A stretch of DNA of 14,659 bases, taken from an uncultured Bacilli bacterium. GTDB taxonomy: Bacteria > Bacillota_I > Bacilli_A > RFN20 > CAG-449. A program made the translations under genes and the position numbers. Where the stretch lies: positions 1 to 14,659 of the forward strand of contig CANQDY010000015.1 of assembly GCA_947593895.1 (NCBI GenBank). The letters run 5' to 3'. The first letter of the stretch is position 1. Each line of letters opens with the position of its first letter. The notes below the pieces were generated by a model. The model was given only the letters and a program-made list of their open reading frames with translations, had not been told where the DNA came from and made no database searches. Of the stretch, positions 7,984 to 14,659 are shown piece by piece.

Positions 7984-10122
7984 TTATTTATAATTAACCC
8001 AAGTTCCACCATTAAAGTTTTCATTAATAACAAATTTCTTTCCATTTGCCATATTAGTGCAATTAACATTTAATTCATTATAATAATTATAAACATTATT
8101 AGTTAAAACTTTTCTTGCAACTTTTAATAAAGTTATTTTTTCACCAGTAGTATAATAATATAAATTATCAGAGTTTTTACTCATTTCTTCATATTTACCA
8201 CCATTAATGCTGATTGCCATTTCAGCATTATCATCTGAAAACCATCTACAACTTGAAGGGTCGAAATAATATGTTGCTTCACTGACTTTTTCTTTTTTAA
8301 TTACAACTGTTTTTGTTATCGTATCTTTTCCATTTGTAATTACAAATTTAATGCTAACTTGATCACCATAATTCATTCCATTACCAATAACAATTGAAGT
8401 AGAATTATTAAATGGAACTGGTAAATCAGAATTAATTTGATATGTTGCGCTTGTACAATTTCCAACTTCAACATTTAAGGTATATGTTTCGCTACTAAAT
8501 GAAGAAATTAAATTAGAAATATTAACATACGGCTCATTTGATTCTGAATATAATACACAAATTCCTGTTTCACCCATTTTTCCAGTTAATTTTCCATTTG
8601 AGCAAGTAAAGGTATTTCCGGAAACTTTATCCTTATAAGTGCCTTTTCTTAGATGAGAAACACTAATATTAATGTTTTGATTGGTGTTTGAACAATCAAC
8701 TACCACAATACCCGAACGAGTATTACTATATCTTTCAACATAACTAAAAGAGGAATCAACTCCTAGATTTTCTTCACATCCATTAAAATAATTATGAAAC
8801 TTATTAACTTCAGAAATCTCTTTAGAACAATAATCATTATTCTTAGATGTGTTCATATATTCTCCTGGTCGCATAAAATATAATGCGGTTGCATCTTTTC
8901 TTGAAGCAACTAAGGCCCAAGTTTTATTTACATCACTATCGCTAACATTATAAGAAGATTTGTCTTCATAAGTATCATGTGATTCATTCCATAAAACTAA
9001 TTTATTAGGGTTTTGTCCTGAAGCATATTGTTTTTTTAATGTTCCTGAAGCGTTTTTACTAGCAATTGCATTTCGAATTTCGTTTCCTGTTTTATTATCT
9101 GTTACACTTAAATACTTAGTGTACGATGAAAAACTTCTTCCCACACCCGGGTTATTTAAAATTTCTCCATAACAATATAGATCACTACCTTTACTTTGGG
9201 CATATTCTGTTGCACTATTAATGACATTAGGCCAGAAATCAGATTTATATTCACCATCATCTGGAGTTTCAATATGCTTTGCGGCGTCAAATCTAAATCC
9301 ATCAACACCACAATCAATACATTCTTTTAATAAAGAAATCGCTCTTGATTGAATATAACTATTTTCAGTTGCTAAATCTGGAAGACCAATTGCACCACGA
9401 ACTACACCCTTAATATCATTATCACTCGAACCATAAAATTCATGAAAATAAATACTTCGTTTATTATAAATTTCTGCTTCATATGTAGCGATATTAGGAT
9501 TTACTACCTTACCTTCATTATCATTATTTGCCATATGATTTAAAACTACATCACAGATAATTTTAATATCATATTTTTCAGCTTCTTTACATAAATCCGT
9601 TAATTCACTTTTGGTTCCAAGCCAACTTTGCTTTGCTATTGAAAAACTTAAAGGTTGATATAATTTCCACCATTGACCATTTCGATCAATCCATGATGGA
9701 TTATAATCTTTTGGCTGTTGCACTGGAGAAGTTTGAACTGCAGTATATCCCGCATCTTTAATTGAAGCTAGTTTACTTTTAATATTAGTATATTTAAGAT
9801 TATACGCATGAAGTATTAATCCTTCTTGCACATTATCGATTAAATCAGTATCATCAGGTAAAGAGGTAGATGAAGAACTAATCTGTGAACTAGATTCTAA
9901 AGTGCTCATATCACTTGATGGTGAGTTAGAGGAATTTAAAGTATTGCTAGTTGAATTAACTTCTGATGTTGCATTTGACTCATAATCAATAGATTCACAA
10001 CTTGTTTGTTGTGAGTCATTATTTTCTCCACCAATTGAATTAGTAAAACTCGTATCAAGATCTGTCATATGACAAGAAAATAATAATCCAGTAATTAGTA
10101 ATAAACAAAATTTCTTTTTCAT
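7984..10122 (-). CDS. Secreted alpha-amylase lipoprotein, glycoside hydrolase family 13 (AmyE-like)
   Basis: Surface-anchored enzyme expected to cut alpha-1,4 links of starch. The 712-residue protein opens with a lipoprotein signal peptide (residues 1-16, lipobox LFSC with Cys17), then a Ser/Thr/Asn-rich tether to about residue 95. The GH13 barrel shows DVVLNH (191-196), GFRFDAAKH with nucleophile Asp279, YGEIL with acid/base Glu320, and WNESHDTY with Asp383. The ESHDTY form and the following ASR segment resemble Bacillus subtilis AmyE. A beta domain (about 455-530) is followed by a beta-sandwich-like region (about 535-620). A terminal module contains RWFSDDNAEMAISING and ends in GGTWVNYK, which I infer to be carbohydrate binding. 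A clear AGAGGAG lies about ten bases before the ATG. It heads the unit with ispH and uppS. I see no cre-type catabolite site upstream. Confidence 0.93.
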   Translation of the reverse strand: MKKKFCLLLITGLLFSCHMTDLDTSFTNSIGGENNDSQQTSCESIDYESNATSEVNSTSNTLNSSNSPSSDMSTLESSSQISSSSTSLPDDTDLIDNVQEGLILHAYNLKYTNIKSKLASIKDAGYTAVQTSPVQQPKDYNPSWIDRNGQWWKLYQPLSFSIAKQSWLGTKSELTDLCKEAEKYDIKIICDVVLNHMANNDNEGKVVNPNIATYEAEIYNKRSIYFHEFYGSSDNDIKGVVRGAIGLPDLATENSYIQSRAISLLKECIDCGVDGFRFDAAKHIETPDDGEYKSDFWPNVINSATEYAQSKGSDLYCYGEILNNPGVGRSFSSYTKYLSVTDNKTGNEIRNAIASKNASGTLKKQYASGQNPNKLVLWNESHDTYEDKSSYNVSDSDVNKTWALVASRKDATALYFMRPGEYMNTSKNNDYCSKEISEVNKFHNYFNGCEENLGVDSSFSYVERYSNTRSGIVVVDCSNTNQNINISVSHLRKGTYKDKVSGNTFTCSNGKLTGKMGETGICVLYSESNEPYVNISNLISSFSSETYTLNVEVGNCTSATYQINSDLPVPFNNSTSIVIGNGMNYGDQVSIKFVITNGKDTITKTVVIKKEKVSEATYYFDPSSCRWFSDDNAEMAISINGGKYEEMSKNSDNLYYYTTGEKITLLKVARKVLTNNVYNYYNELNVNCTNMANGKKFVINENFNGGTWVNYK

Positions 10123-10234
10123 TTTTTATGTTCTCCTCTTCTTAATGATTTTTCGTTAATTAGTACTCTTTTCCATTTTTTTAATTTGAATTTATCTGCA
10201 AAATAATCACATTTAAATAAAAACATATAATAAA

Positions 10235-10263
10235 TATTTAGTTTGTATCATTTAGAGTTGCAA
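10235..10263 (-). promoter_or_regulatory. Possible promoter of the amylase-ispH-uppS unit
   Basis: On the minus strand TTGCAA (10258-10263), a 17-base spacer and TAAATA (10235-10240) form an imperfect sigma-A type promoter about 110 bases upstream of the amylase ATG, at the very end of the DUF89 remnant. Matches are four of six and three of six, which is weak in DNA this AT-rich. No better candidate stands out. Confidence 0.25.
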
Positions 10264-10959
10264 AATTTCCATGTTCCTTAGAAATTATTATATCAGTACT
10301 ATTAATTATATTATAACACTCTTTAGATACTTCTTTTAAATAGGTTTCCGGAATATCCGTTCCATTTAGTTTACTAAACATTATTTATCTAAGCAAAACA
10401 TTAATGTGTTAGACATAATAGCATCATTAATTATTTCTTTTTTTATCAATTTTCATAATTATTAACAACAGATTATTTATTTTAATTTATCTTATCAGTA
10501 ATTTATCAAAAACAATTTTTCCGAAGTTATTTAGAAATGAATTAACTAAATATTTTTGTATATATCAACTTATTATCTATTTGATATCTCAATAAAATAA
10601 TCAAATAAATCAATATTAATCGATATCAACTTAGTAAAACTAATTAGATTTCCCACTCTAGCAAATGGAATCATCCTTTTTAATAGATAATCACTTTGCA
10701 GACTTATTTATTCGATTTTTTTCATAACTTAAACATAGATTATTTATTTTTCGCTATGATAATTCAAAGAACAATTAAATATTATTTTATGAACATTATT
10801 TATTTTTCTCATTTATAATGGAGATATTTTTATTTGTAAACTCTTTTGCTAATTTAGTTATTTTATTAATAGACTCATCTTTTTTATATCGTCGCAATTA
10901 TTAATTTTTTTAGTTTGACTATTTACTAAGCAACTACAACATTTTTCACCTGAATCCAT
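10238..10959 (-). pseudogene. Decayed ARMT1-like (DUF89) damage-control phosphatase gene
   Basis: Pieces of one protein lie in order across three minus-strand frames. They are: MDSGEKCCSCLVNSQ with the family CxxC (from 10959); DESINKITKLAKEF (10879-10796); NVHKIIFNCSLNY (10797-10746); LLKRMIPFARVGNLISF (in 10707-10575); LNNFGKIVFDKLLI (in 10549-10489); KEIINDAIMSNT (from 10440); and NGTDIPETYLKEVS with DIIISKEHGNFATL (10381-10238). These match DUF89 landmarks as I know them: CIPCL, FARVGNYIDFGA, DNAGEIVFDKLL, IINDATM, GTDIPGT and ISKGQGNFETL. At least four frameshifts, mostly in poly-A runs, and several stops break it, and the metal-binding DNAGE reads NNFGK. Intact members in Firmicutes run to about 285 residues; 722 bases remain, so some sequence is lost. 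It starts 17 bases behind ffh and fills most of the 854-base gap. The other 115 bases before the amylase show only its ribosome-binding site. Confidence 0.8.
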
Positions 10960-10976
10960 ATTAATTATACATCATC

Positions 10977-12293
10977 TTAAAAATTTGGCATTTTACCATT
11001 AAAACGACCTCTCATTTGTTTCATCATTTCTTTCATCTGATCATACTGTTTTAAAACCCGATTAACATCCTGATTGGTTTTTCCACATCCTTTTGCAATA
11101 CGTATCTTTCGTGAATTTTTAATTATATCTGGATTTTTTCTTTCCTCTGGAGTCATTGAACAAATAATTGCCTTGGTTACTTTCATTGATTCTTTGGCCT
11201 TTTGTTTGTCTTCTTCACTAATTTTTGGCATTCCAGGAATCAATCTTAACATGCTACTCATACTAATTTTATTAATTTGCTCTAATTGGGCTAGCATATC
11301 ATTTAAATCAAAAGTTCCTTTCATAAATTTAGTTGCTGCTTTTTTAGCTTCTTTTTCATCTACTTCTTCTTGAACCTTTTCAACTAAAGTAACAATATCA
11401 CCCATTCCAAGAATTCGATCAGCCATTCGGTCAGGATGGAATATTTCTAAATCGGAAAGTTTTTCACCAATACCAGCATATTTAATTGGAATTCCAGTTA
11501 AGTGTTTAATTGATAAAGCCGAACCACCACGAGCATCGCCATCAAGTTTAGACATTATCATTCCAGTTAAGTGCAATTTTGAATTAAAACTATTAGCAAC
11601 ATTAACTGCGTCTTGACCACTCATTGCATCAACTAATAACAATTCTTCATCAGGACGAACTGCATTTTCAATATCTACTAATTCTTGCATTAGTTTTTCA
11701 TCAATTTGTAAGCGCCCAGCCGTATCGATAATTACTACATCAAAGTTTTCCATTTTTGCTTTTTCAACACCTTTTTTAGCAATATCAACAGGACTTAATT
11801 TATTTCCCAAGTTTAATACTTCAACATCTACTTGTTTACCCACAGTAACTAATTGGTCAATTGCAGCAGGACGATAAACATCTCCTGCAACAAGTAAAAC
11901 TTTCTTATTCATTTTCTTTTTGAATAAAAGAGCTAATTTCCCAGATGTTGTAGTTTTACCTGAACCTTGCAAACCACACATCATAATAATTGTTGGTTTA
12001 TGTCTTAAATTAATTTCACATTGATCTGCGCCAAGAAGACTTACTAATTCATCGTGAACAATTTTTACTACCATTTGACCAGGACTAACTTTAGTGAAAA
12101 CCTCTTGACCAATCGCTTTTTCTTTAACTGAGTTAACAAATTCCTTAACAACCTTAAAATTAACATCTGCCTCAAGTAATGCTACACGAATCTCTTTAAG
12201 CATATCCTCCATGTTAGCTTCTGTCAATTTTGATTGACCTTTAATTTTCTTTAATATCCCTTGAAAACGATCACTTAATGATTCAAACGCCAT
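10977..12293 (-). CDS. ffh: Signal recognition particle protein Ffh (SRP54 GTPase)
   Basis: Binds SRP RNA and signal sequences of nascent membrane and secreted proteins and delivers ribosomes to FtsY. The 438 residues comprise the N domain (1-about 95) and the G domain with GLQGSGKT (107-114), DTAGR (190-194) and a SKLDGDARGG variant of the TKxD motif (248-257). The methionine-rich M domain begins near 297, with PGMPK (353-357) and the RNA-binding helix SRKIRIAKGCG (394-404). The tail MKEMMKQMRGRFNGKMPNF is typical. The start follows the ylxM stop by one base, with GGTGA about eight bases upstream inside the ylxM end. It is last gene of the rnc-ftsY-ylxM cluster. I find no hairpin terminator directly after it, so transcripts may run into the DUF89 remnant. 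Confidence 0.98.
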   Translation of the reverse strand: MAFESLSDRFQGILKKIKGQSKLTEANMEDMLKEIRVALLEADVNFKVVKEFVNSVKEKAIGQEVFTKVSPGQMVVKIVHDELVSLLGADQCEINLRHKPTIIMMCGLQGSGKTTTSGKLALLFKKKMNKKVLLVAGDVYRPAAIDQLVTVGKQVDVEVLNLGNKLSPVDIAKKGVEKAKMENFDVVIIDTAGRLQIDEKLMQELVDIENAVRPDEELLLVDAMSGQDAVNVANSFNSKLHLTGMIMSKLDGDARGGSALSIKHLTGIPIKYAGIGEKLSDLEIFHPDRMADRILGMGDIVTLVEKVQEEVDEKEAKKAATKFMKGTFDLNDMLAQLEQINKISMSSMLRLIPGMPKISEEDKQKAKESMKVTKAIICSMTPEERKNPDIIKNSRKIRIAKGCGKTNQDVNRVLKQYDQMKEMMKQMRGRFNGKMPNF

Positions 12294-12294
12294 T

Positions 12295-12618
12295 TTATTT
12301 CACCATTCCCTCAATTTTAATTATTCTTTCTAATTCTTCTTCACTACATTTTTGTTTTAACTCTTCAAAATAAGCATTAAGTTCTTCTCTTTTTTGCACT
12401 AAATGAAGTTTACTTTCATACTTTTCTAAAAGATTAGTTCCTTTTTTTATCGCATCATAAACTCCATTTCTTGAAATGTTTAATTGTTCTGATATTTCCG
12501 AAAGTGATAAATCCATCTGATAATATAGCAACAAAACATCCAATTGATGAGCGGTAAGTAATTTACCATATTGATCAAGAAGATTATTTATTCTAATGCT
12601 TTTCTCTAACTCTTCCAT
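12295..12618 (-). CDS. ylxM: YlxM/p13-like helix-turn-helix protein
   Basis: Small protein of 107 residues of the YlxM (UPF0122) family, encoded next to ffh in many Firmicutes and linked to SRP function by position. Its biochemical role is poorly defined. The sequence LSEISEQLNISRNGVYDAIK (39-58) is a clear sigma-region-4-like helix-turn-helix, preceded by LTAHQLDVLLLYY and followed by a charged coiled region (about 62-100) with an E/K-rich tail. The ATG comes six bases after the stop of the membrane-protein gene (TAA-TTAATT-ATG) and has no Shine-Dalgarno, so translation is probably coupled. The stop lies one base before ffh. Length and context fit the family. Confidence 0.9.
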   Translation of the reverse strand: MEELEKSIRINNLLDQYGKLLTAHQLDVLLLYYQMDLSLSEISEQLNISRNGVYDAIKKGTNLLEKYESKLHLVQKREELNAYFEELKQKCSEEELERIIKIEGMVK

Positions 12619-12624
12619 AATTAA

Positions 12625-12882
12625 TTAAAACATCATAAAGACTAAATCAAGTCCAGTTAAAACTGAATACCAAATACATACATTCGTATGAAAAGAAATA
12701 TCTTTTAAGAGTTCTTTGCGATTAACATAAAGTCTTGAAAAATTCCAATATGTAAATACAAATGCAAGAACTAAATCAATTACCATATTAATAAAAACAT
12801 ATGGTAAACCAAAATAGGCTAATACGATTGACAAAACTCTTTGAATCGCAACAATTATAATTAACGATAGAAAAAATCCCAT
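12625..12882 (-). CDS. Small membrane protein of unknown function in the SRP cluster
   Basis: Not recognised. The 85 residues are very hydrophobic, with predicted membrane segments at about 3-23 (FFLSLIIIVAIQRVLSIVLA), 28-45 and 68-84. Between the last two is a short polar, basic stretch, RLYVNRKELLKDISFH (50-65), which by the positive-inside rule may face the cytoplasm. The start is well supported: GAGGAGG lies about ten bases upstream within the ftsY end, and the ATG follows the ftsY stop by two bases (TAATTATG). It is sandwiched between ftsY and ylxM, where Bacillus subtilis has no gene, so cotranslation with the SRP receptor is expected. A role in membrane targeting would be only a guess from position. 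Confidence 0.75.
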   Translation of the reverse strand: MGFFLSLIIIVAIQRVLSIVLAYFGLPYVFINMVIDLVLAFVFTYWNFSRLYVNRKELLKDISFHTNVCIWYSVLTGLDLVFMMF

Positions 12883-12884
12883 AA

Positions 12885-13868
12885 TTATTCATCCTCCTCT
12901 TGTGACAGGCAAAGGCTATAGAGATATTGATCTAAATCAAATTCTTGTAAATCATCAATCTTTTCACCTAAACCAATGAATCTAACTGGTATTCCAAGTT
13001 CATCACGAATCGCTAAGATAATGCCACCTTTACTAGTTCCATCCATTTTAGTTATCACTACACCAGTTAATGAAGTACATTCTTTAAAGGCCTTTGCTTG
13101 AACAACACCATTTTGCCCTGTTGTTGCATCAATTATCAAAAATATATCATGAGGAGCATCAGGAATTTCTTTAGAAATAACCCTTTTCATCTTCGATAAT
13201 TCTTGCATCAAGTTTAATTTATTTTGAAGTCGGCCAGCAGTATCACAAATAACTAAATCATATTTATCTTCTTTTGCTTTTCTCATACCATCATAGCAAA
13301 CACTAGAAGGATCTTGATTTTCTCTTCCCACAACAATTTCACAACCTAATCGTTTAGCCCAAACAGTAAGTTGTTCTGTCGCACCAGCTCTAAAAGTATC
13401 TCCAGCGACTAAAAGAACCTTTTTACCCTGATGAATATAACGATATGCAAGTTTAGCGATTGTTGTTGTTTTTCCAACCCCGTTAACACCAACCACTAAA
13501 AGAACTGTTGGTCCATCTTCTTTAAATTGAATTTCATTTACAATGTTATCACCTTGTTGAGCATAACTAATAAACATCTTATCCACTAACAATTCATTAA
13601 TTTGATTGATATCAGTAAGTTTCTTTTCGTTAGTTTCTTTTTTTGTTACTTCAACAATATCAAGAGCTAAATTTACACCAACATCGGCCTCAATTAAAAT
13701 TTGCTCTAAATCTTCAAAATATGCTTCATTAGCTTTAGAATATTTTTTCGTTAATAATTTTAATTTAGATGAAAAATTTTTTCTTGATTTATCAAGACCG
13801 GCAACATATTTTTCGTTTTTCTCTTCTTTCTTAGAAAATTTATCTTTTAAAAATGATATTAATCCCAT
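12885..13868 (-). CDS. ftsY: Signal recognition particle receptor FtsY
   Basis: Membrane-associated GTPase that docks the Ffh-ribosome complex at the translocon. The 327 residues hold the N domain (about 25-110) and the G domain: GVNGVGKT (127-134), DTFRAGA (157-163), DTAGR (209-213), the TKMDGTSKGG segment (273-282), and the FIGLGEKIDDLQEF closing segment (297-310). The N-terminal acidic A domain is almost absent, leaving only about 20 lysine-rich residues beginning GLISFLKDKF, an amphipathic membrane-binding helix as in other Gram-positive FtsY. GAGGT sits five bases before the ATG, which follows the rnc stop by three bases. The smc gene that usually separates rnc from ftsY in Bacillus is missing here. 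Confidence 0.98.
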   Translation of the reverse strand: MGLISFLKDKFSKKEEKNEKYVAGLDKSRKNFSSKLKLLTKKYSKANEAYFEDLEQILIEADVGVNLALDIVEVTKKETNEKKLTDINQINELLVDKMFISYAQQGDNIVNEIQFKEDGPTVLLVVGVNGVGKTTTIAKLAYRYIHQGKKVLLVAGDTFRAGATEQLTVWAKRLGCEIVVGRENQDPSSVCYDGMRKAKEDKYDLVICDTAGRLQNKLNLMQELSKMKRVISKEIPDAPHDIFLIIDATTGQNGVVQAKAFKECTSLTGVVITKMDGTSKGGIILAIRDELGIPVRFIGLGEKIDDLQEFDLDQYLYSLCLSQEEDE

Positions 13869-13871
13869 ATT

Positions 13872-14555
13872 TTACCTCGCCACTTTAGAAAGTGCATCTT
13901 TAGCTGCATTTTGTTCTGCTTTCTTTTTACTTTGACCAGAACCTATTCCCCAAATATTACCTTCCCATCCAACTTCAACCACAAAGTTTTTATCTTGAGA
14001 AGATCCTGTCTCTTTTATGACTCGATAAGTAACACAATCACGAGTATCAGCCTGAACATATTCTTGTAATTTCGATTTATAATCAGTTAATTCATCAAAA
14101 GAATAATTTATCACACCATTAATAAAAATATCTTTTATAAGTGAATATACTCGGTCAAATCCTTGATCAAGATATACTGCGCCAATAAATGATTCAAAAA
14201 CATCTTCAAGAATTTTATCTAAATTATTTCCACCATTAATTTTCTCTCCGTTACCAAGAAGAATCGCTTCACCAAATCCATATCTTCTGGCATAATTTGC
14301 TAATGCTTCTCTTTTTACAAGTGAAGATCTTAATTTTGACATTAATCCCTGATCCATAGTTGGATGATTTTTATAGATTAAATCTGCAACAACCAAATCA
14401 AGAACCCCATCACCAATAAATTCTATTCTTTCATAATCCACATGATTACCTCGAATTTCATTAACAAAAGACGAATGCGAAAAAGCATGTTCAAAAATAA
14501 TAACATCATTTGGTATAATGTTAAATTTTTTTAAAACATCCAAAAATTTAGGCAT
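13872..14555 (-). CDS. rnc: Ribonuclease III
   Basis: Double-strand-specific endoribonuclease for rRNA and structured mRNA processing. The 227 residues contain the signature ERIEFIGDGVLDL (42-54) with Glu45 and Asp49, the second metal-binding pair Asp118 and Glu121 in LEDVFESFIGAVY, and a C-terminal dsRNA-binding domain from DYKSKLQEYVQ (158) to the AEQNAAKDALSKV helix. Both domains are complete. Its ATG overlaps the plsX stop by eight bases (ATGCCTAA) and is served by GGGAG about ten bases upstream and GGAG immediately before it. An internal promoter in plsX may drive it together with ftsY, ylxM and ffh. Confidence 0.98.
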   Translation of the reverse strand: MPKFLDVLKKFNIIPNDVIIFEHAFSHSSFVNEIRGNHVDYERIEFIGDGVLDLVVADLIYKNHPTMDQGLMSKLRSSLVKREALANYARRYGFGEAILLGNGEKINGGNNLDKILEDVFESFIGAVYLDQGFDRVYSLIKDIFINGVINYSFDELTDYKSKLQEYVQADTRDCVTYRVIKETGSSQDKNFVVEVGWEGNIWGIGSGQSKKKAEQNAAKDALSKVAR

Positions 14556-14659
14556 TCTCCGTCACTCCCTCTTTAATCAAATCCAAAACATTGGCCTTAA
14601 CTAAATTATAACATACCAAAATTGCATGATAAAAAGCATTCGCATCAGATGAGCCATGT
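14548..14659 (-). CDS. plsX: Phosphate acyltransferase PlsX, C-terminal end only
   Basis: The last 36 codons and stop of a gene entering from the right edge. The reading begins HGSSDANAFYHAI and ends KEGVTENA. The HGSSDAxAFxxAI motif is the conserved C-terminal segment of PlsX, which makes acyl-phosphate from acyl-ACP for phospholipid synthesis. Position immediately before rnc also fits, since plsX stands upstream of rnc in many Firmicutes. The fabD, fabG and acpP genes that lie between them in Bacillus subtilis are absent. The identification rests on a short fragment plus synteny. Confidence 0.8.
   Translation of the reverse strand, partial: HGSSDANAFYHAILVCYNLVKANVLDLIKEGVTENA
14605..14632 (-). 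promoter_or_regulatory. Internal promoter within plsX for the rnc-ftsY-ylxM-ffh genes
   Basis: On the minus strand TTATCA (14627-14632), a 16-base spacer and TGTTATAAT (perfect extended -10, hexamer 14605-14610) lie inside the plsX coding end. A start near 14597 would leave a leader of about 40 bases before the rnc ATG. The same TGTTATAATT string serves uvrA. Because it also encodes CYN in PlsX, chance cannot be excluded. Confidence 0.45.

Noticed and set aside
10238..10381. A 47-codon open frame starting at the ATG at 10381, and a 33-codon one from the ATG at 10959, as small protein genes
   Set aside because: Both are end fragments of the same frameshifted DUF89 protein; their residues match the C-terminal and N-terminal landmarks of that family.
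11074..11373. Plus-strand open frame of 99 codons, hydrophobic
   Set aside because: Antisense to the M domain of ffh; its apparent hydrophobicity comes from reversing Lys/Glu/Met-rich codons.
13606..13935. Plus-strand open frame of 109 codons
   Set aside because: Antisense across the ftsY-rnc junction, which is certain coding sequence on the other strand.

Overview
This is a low-GC, AT-rich bacterial chromosome segment that looks like an uncultured, gut-type member of the Bacilli (Erysipelotrichales/RF39-like or another small-genome Mollicutes relative). The grounds are the strong A/T codon bias, Bacilli-style Shine-Dalgarno sites, the plsX-rnc-ftsY-ylxM-ffh synteny, a PPi-type phosphofructokinase and a lipoprotein amylase resembling Bacillus AmyE. 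The placement is an inference. The Trp codons I checked are TGG, so the standard bacterial code (11) applies.

Layout. (1) 1-3922, minus strand: uvrA followed by a PPi-dependent 6-phosphofructokinase gene that runs off the left edge. (2) 3923-4228: a divergent intergenic region with an extended -10 promoter for uvrA and a weaker one for dxs. (3) 4229-6079, plus strand: dxs, the first MEP-pathway enzyme, with an unusual leader. (4) 6080-6378: decayed coding remnants and a bidirectional terminator. (5) 6379-10122, minus strand: a tight three-gene unit of lipoprotein alpha-amylase, ispH and uppS. (6) 10123-10976: a gene graveyard whose pieces, spread over all three minus-strand frames, match the ARMT1-like (DUF89) family. 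(7) 10977-14659, minus strand: the end of plsX, then rnc, ftsY, a small membrane-protein gene, ylxM and ffh, all overlapping or separated by a few bases.

How it fits together. dxs (entry to isoprenoid synthesis), ispH (last MEP step) and uppS (undecaprenyl diphosphate for cell-envelope glycan synthesis) sit convergently, so the two ends of one pathway are side by side. ftsY, ylxM and ffh make the signal-recognition-particle targeting machinery, which would serve secreted lipoproteins such as the amylase. Amylase and PPi-phosphofructokinase point to starch fermentation through an energy-saving glycolysis.

No mobile element, CRISPR array, tRNA or rRNA is visible. I see no convincing new multi-gene system. 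The most rewarding points are the recognisable DUF89 pseudogene, the dxs leader hairpin between Shine-Dalgarno and start codon, the compacted SRP cluster with an inserted membrane protein, and the coupling of an amylase to isoprenoid genes.
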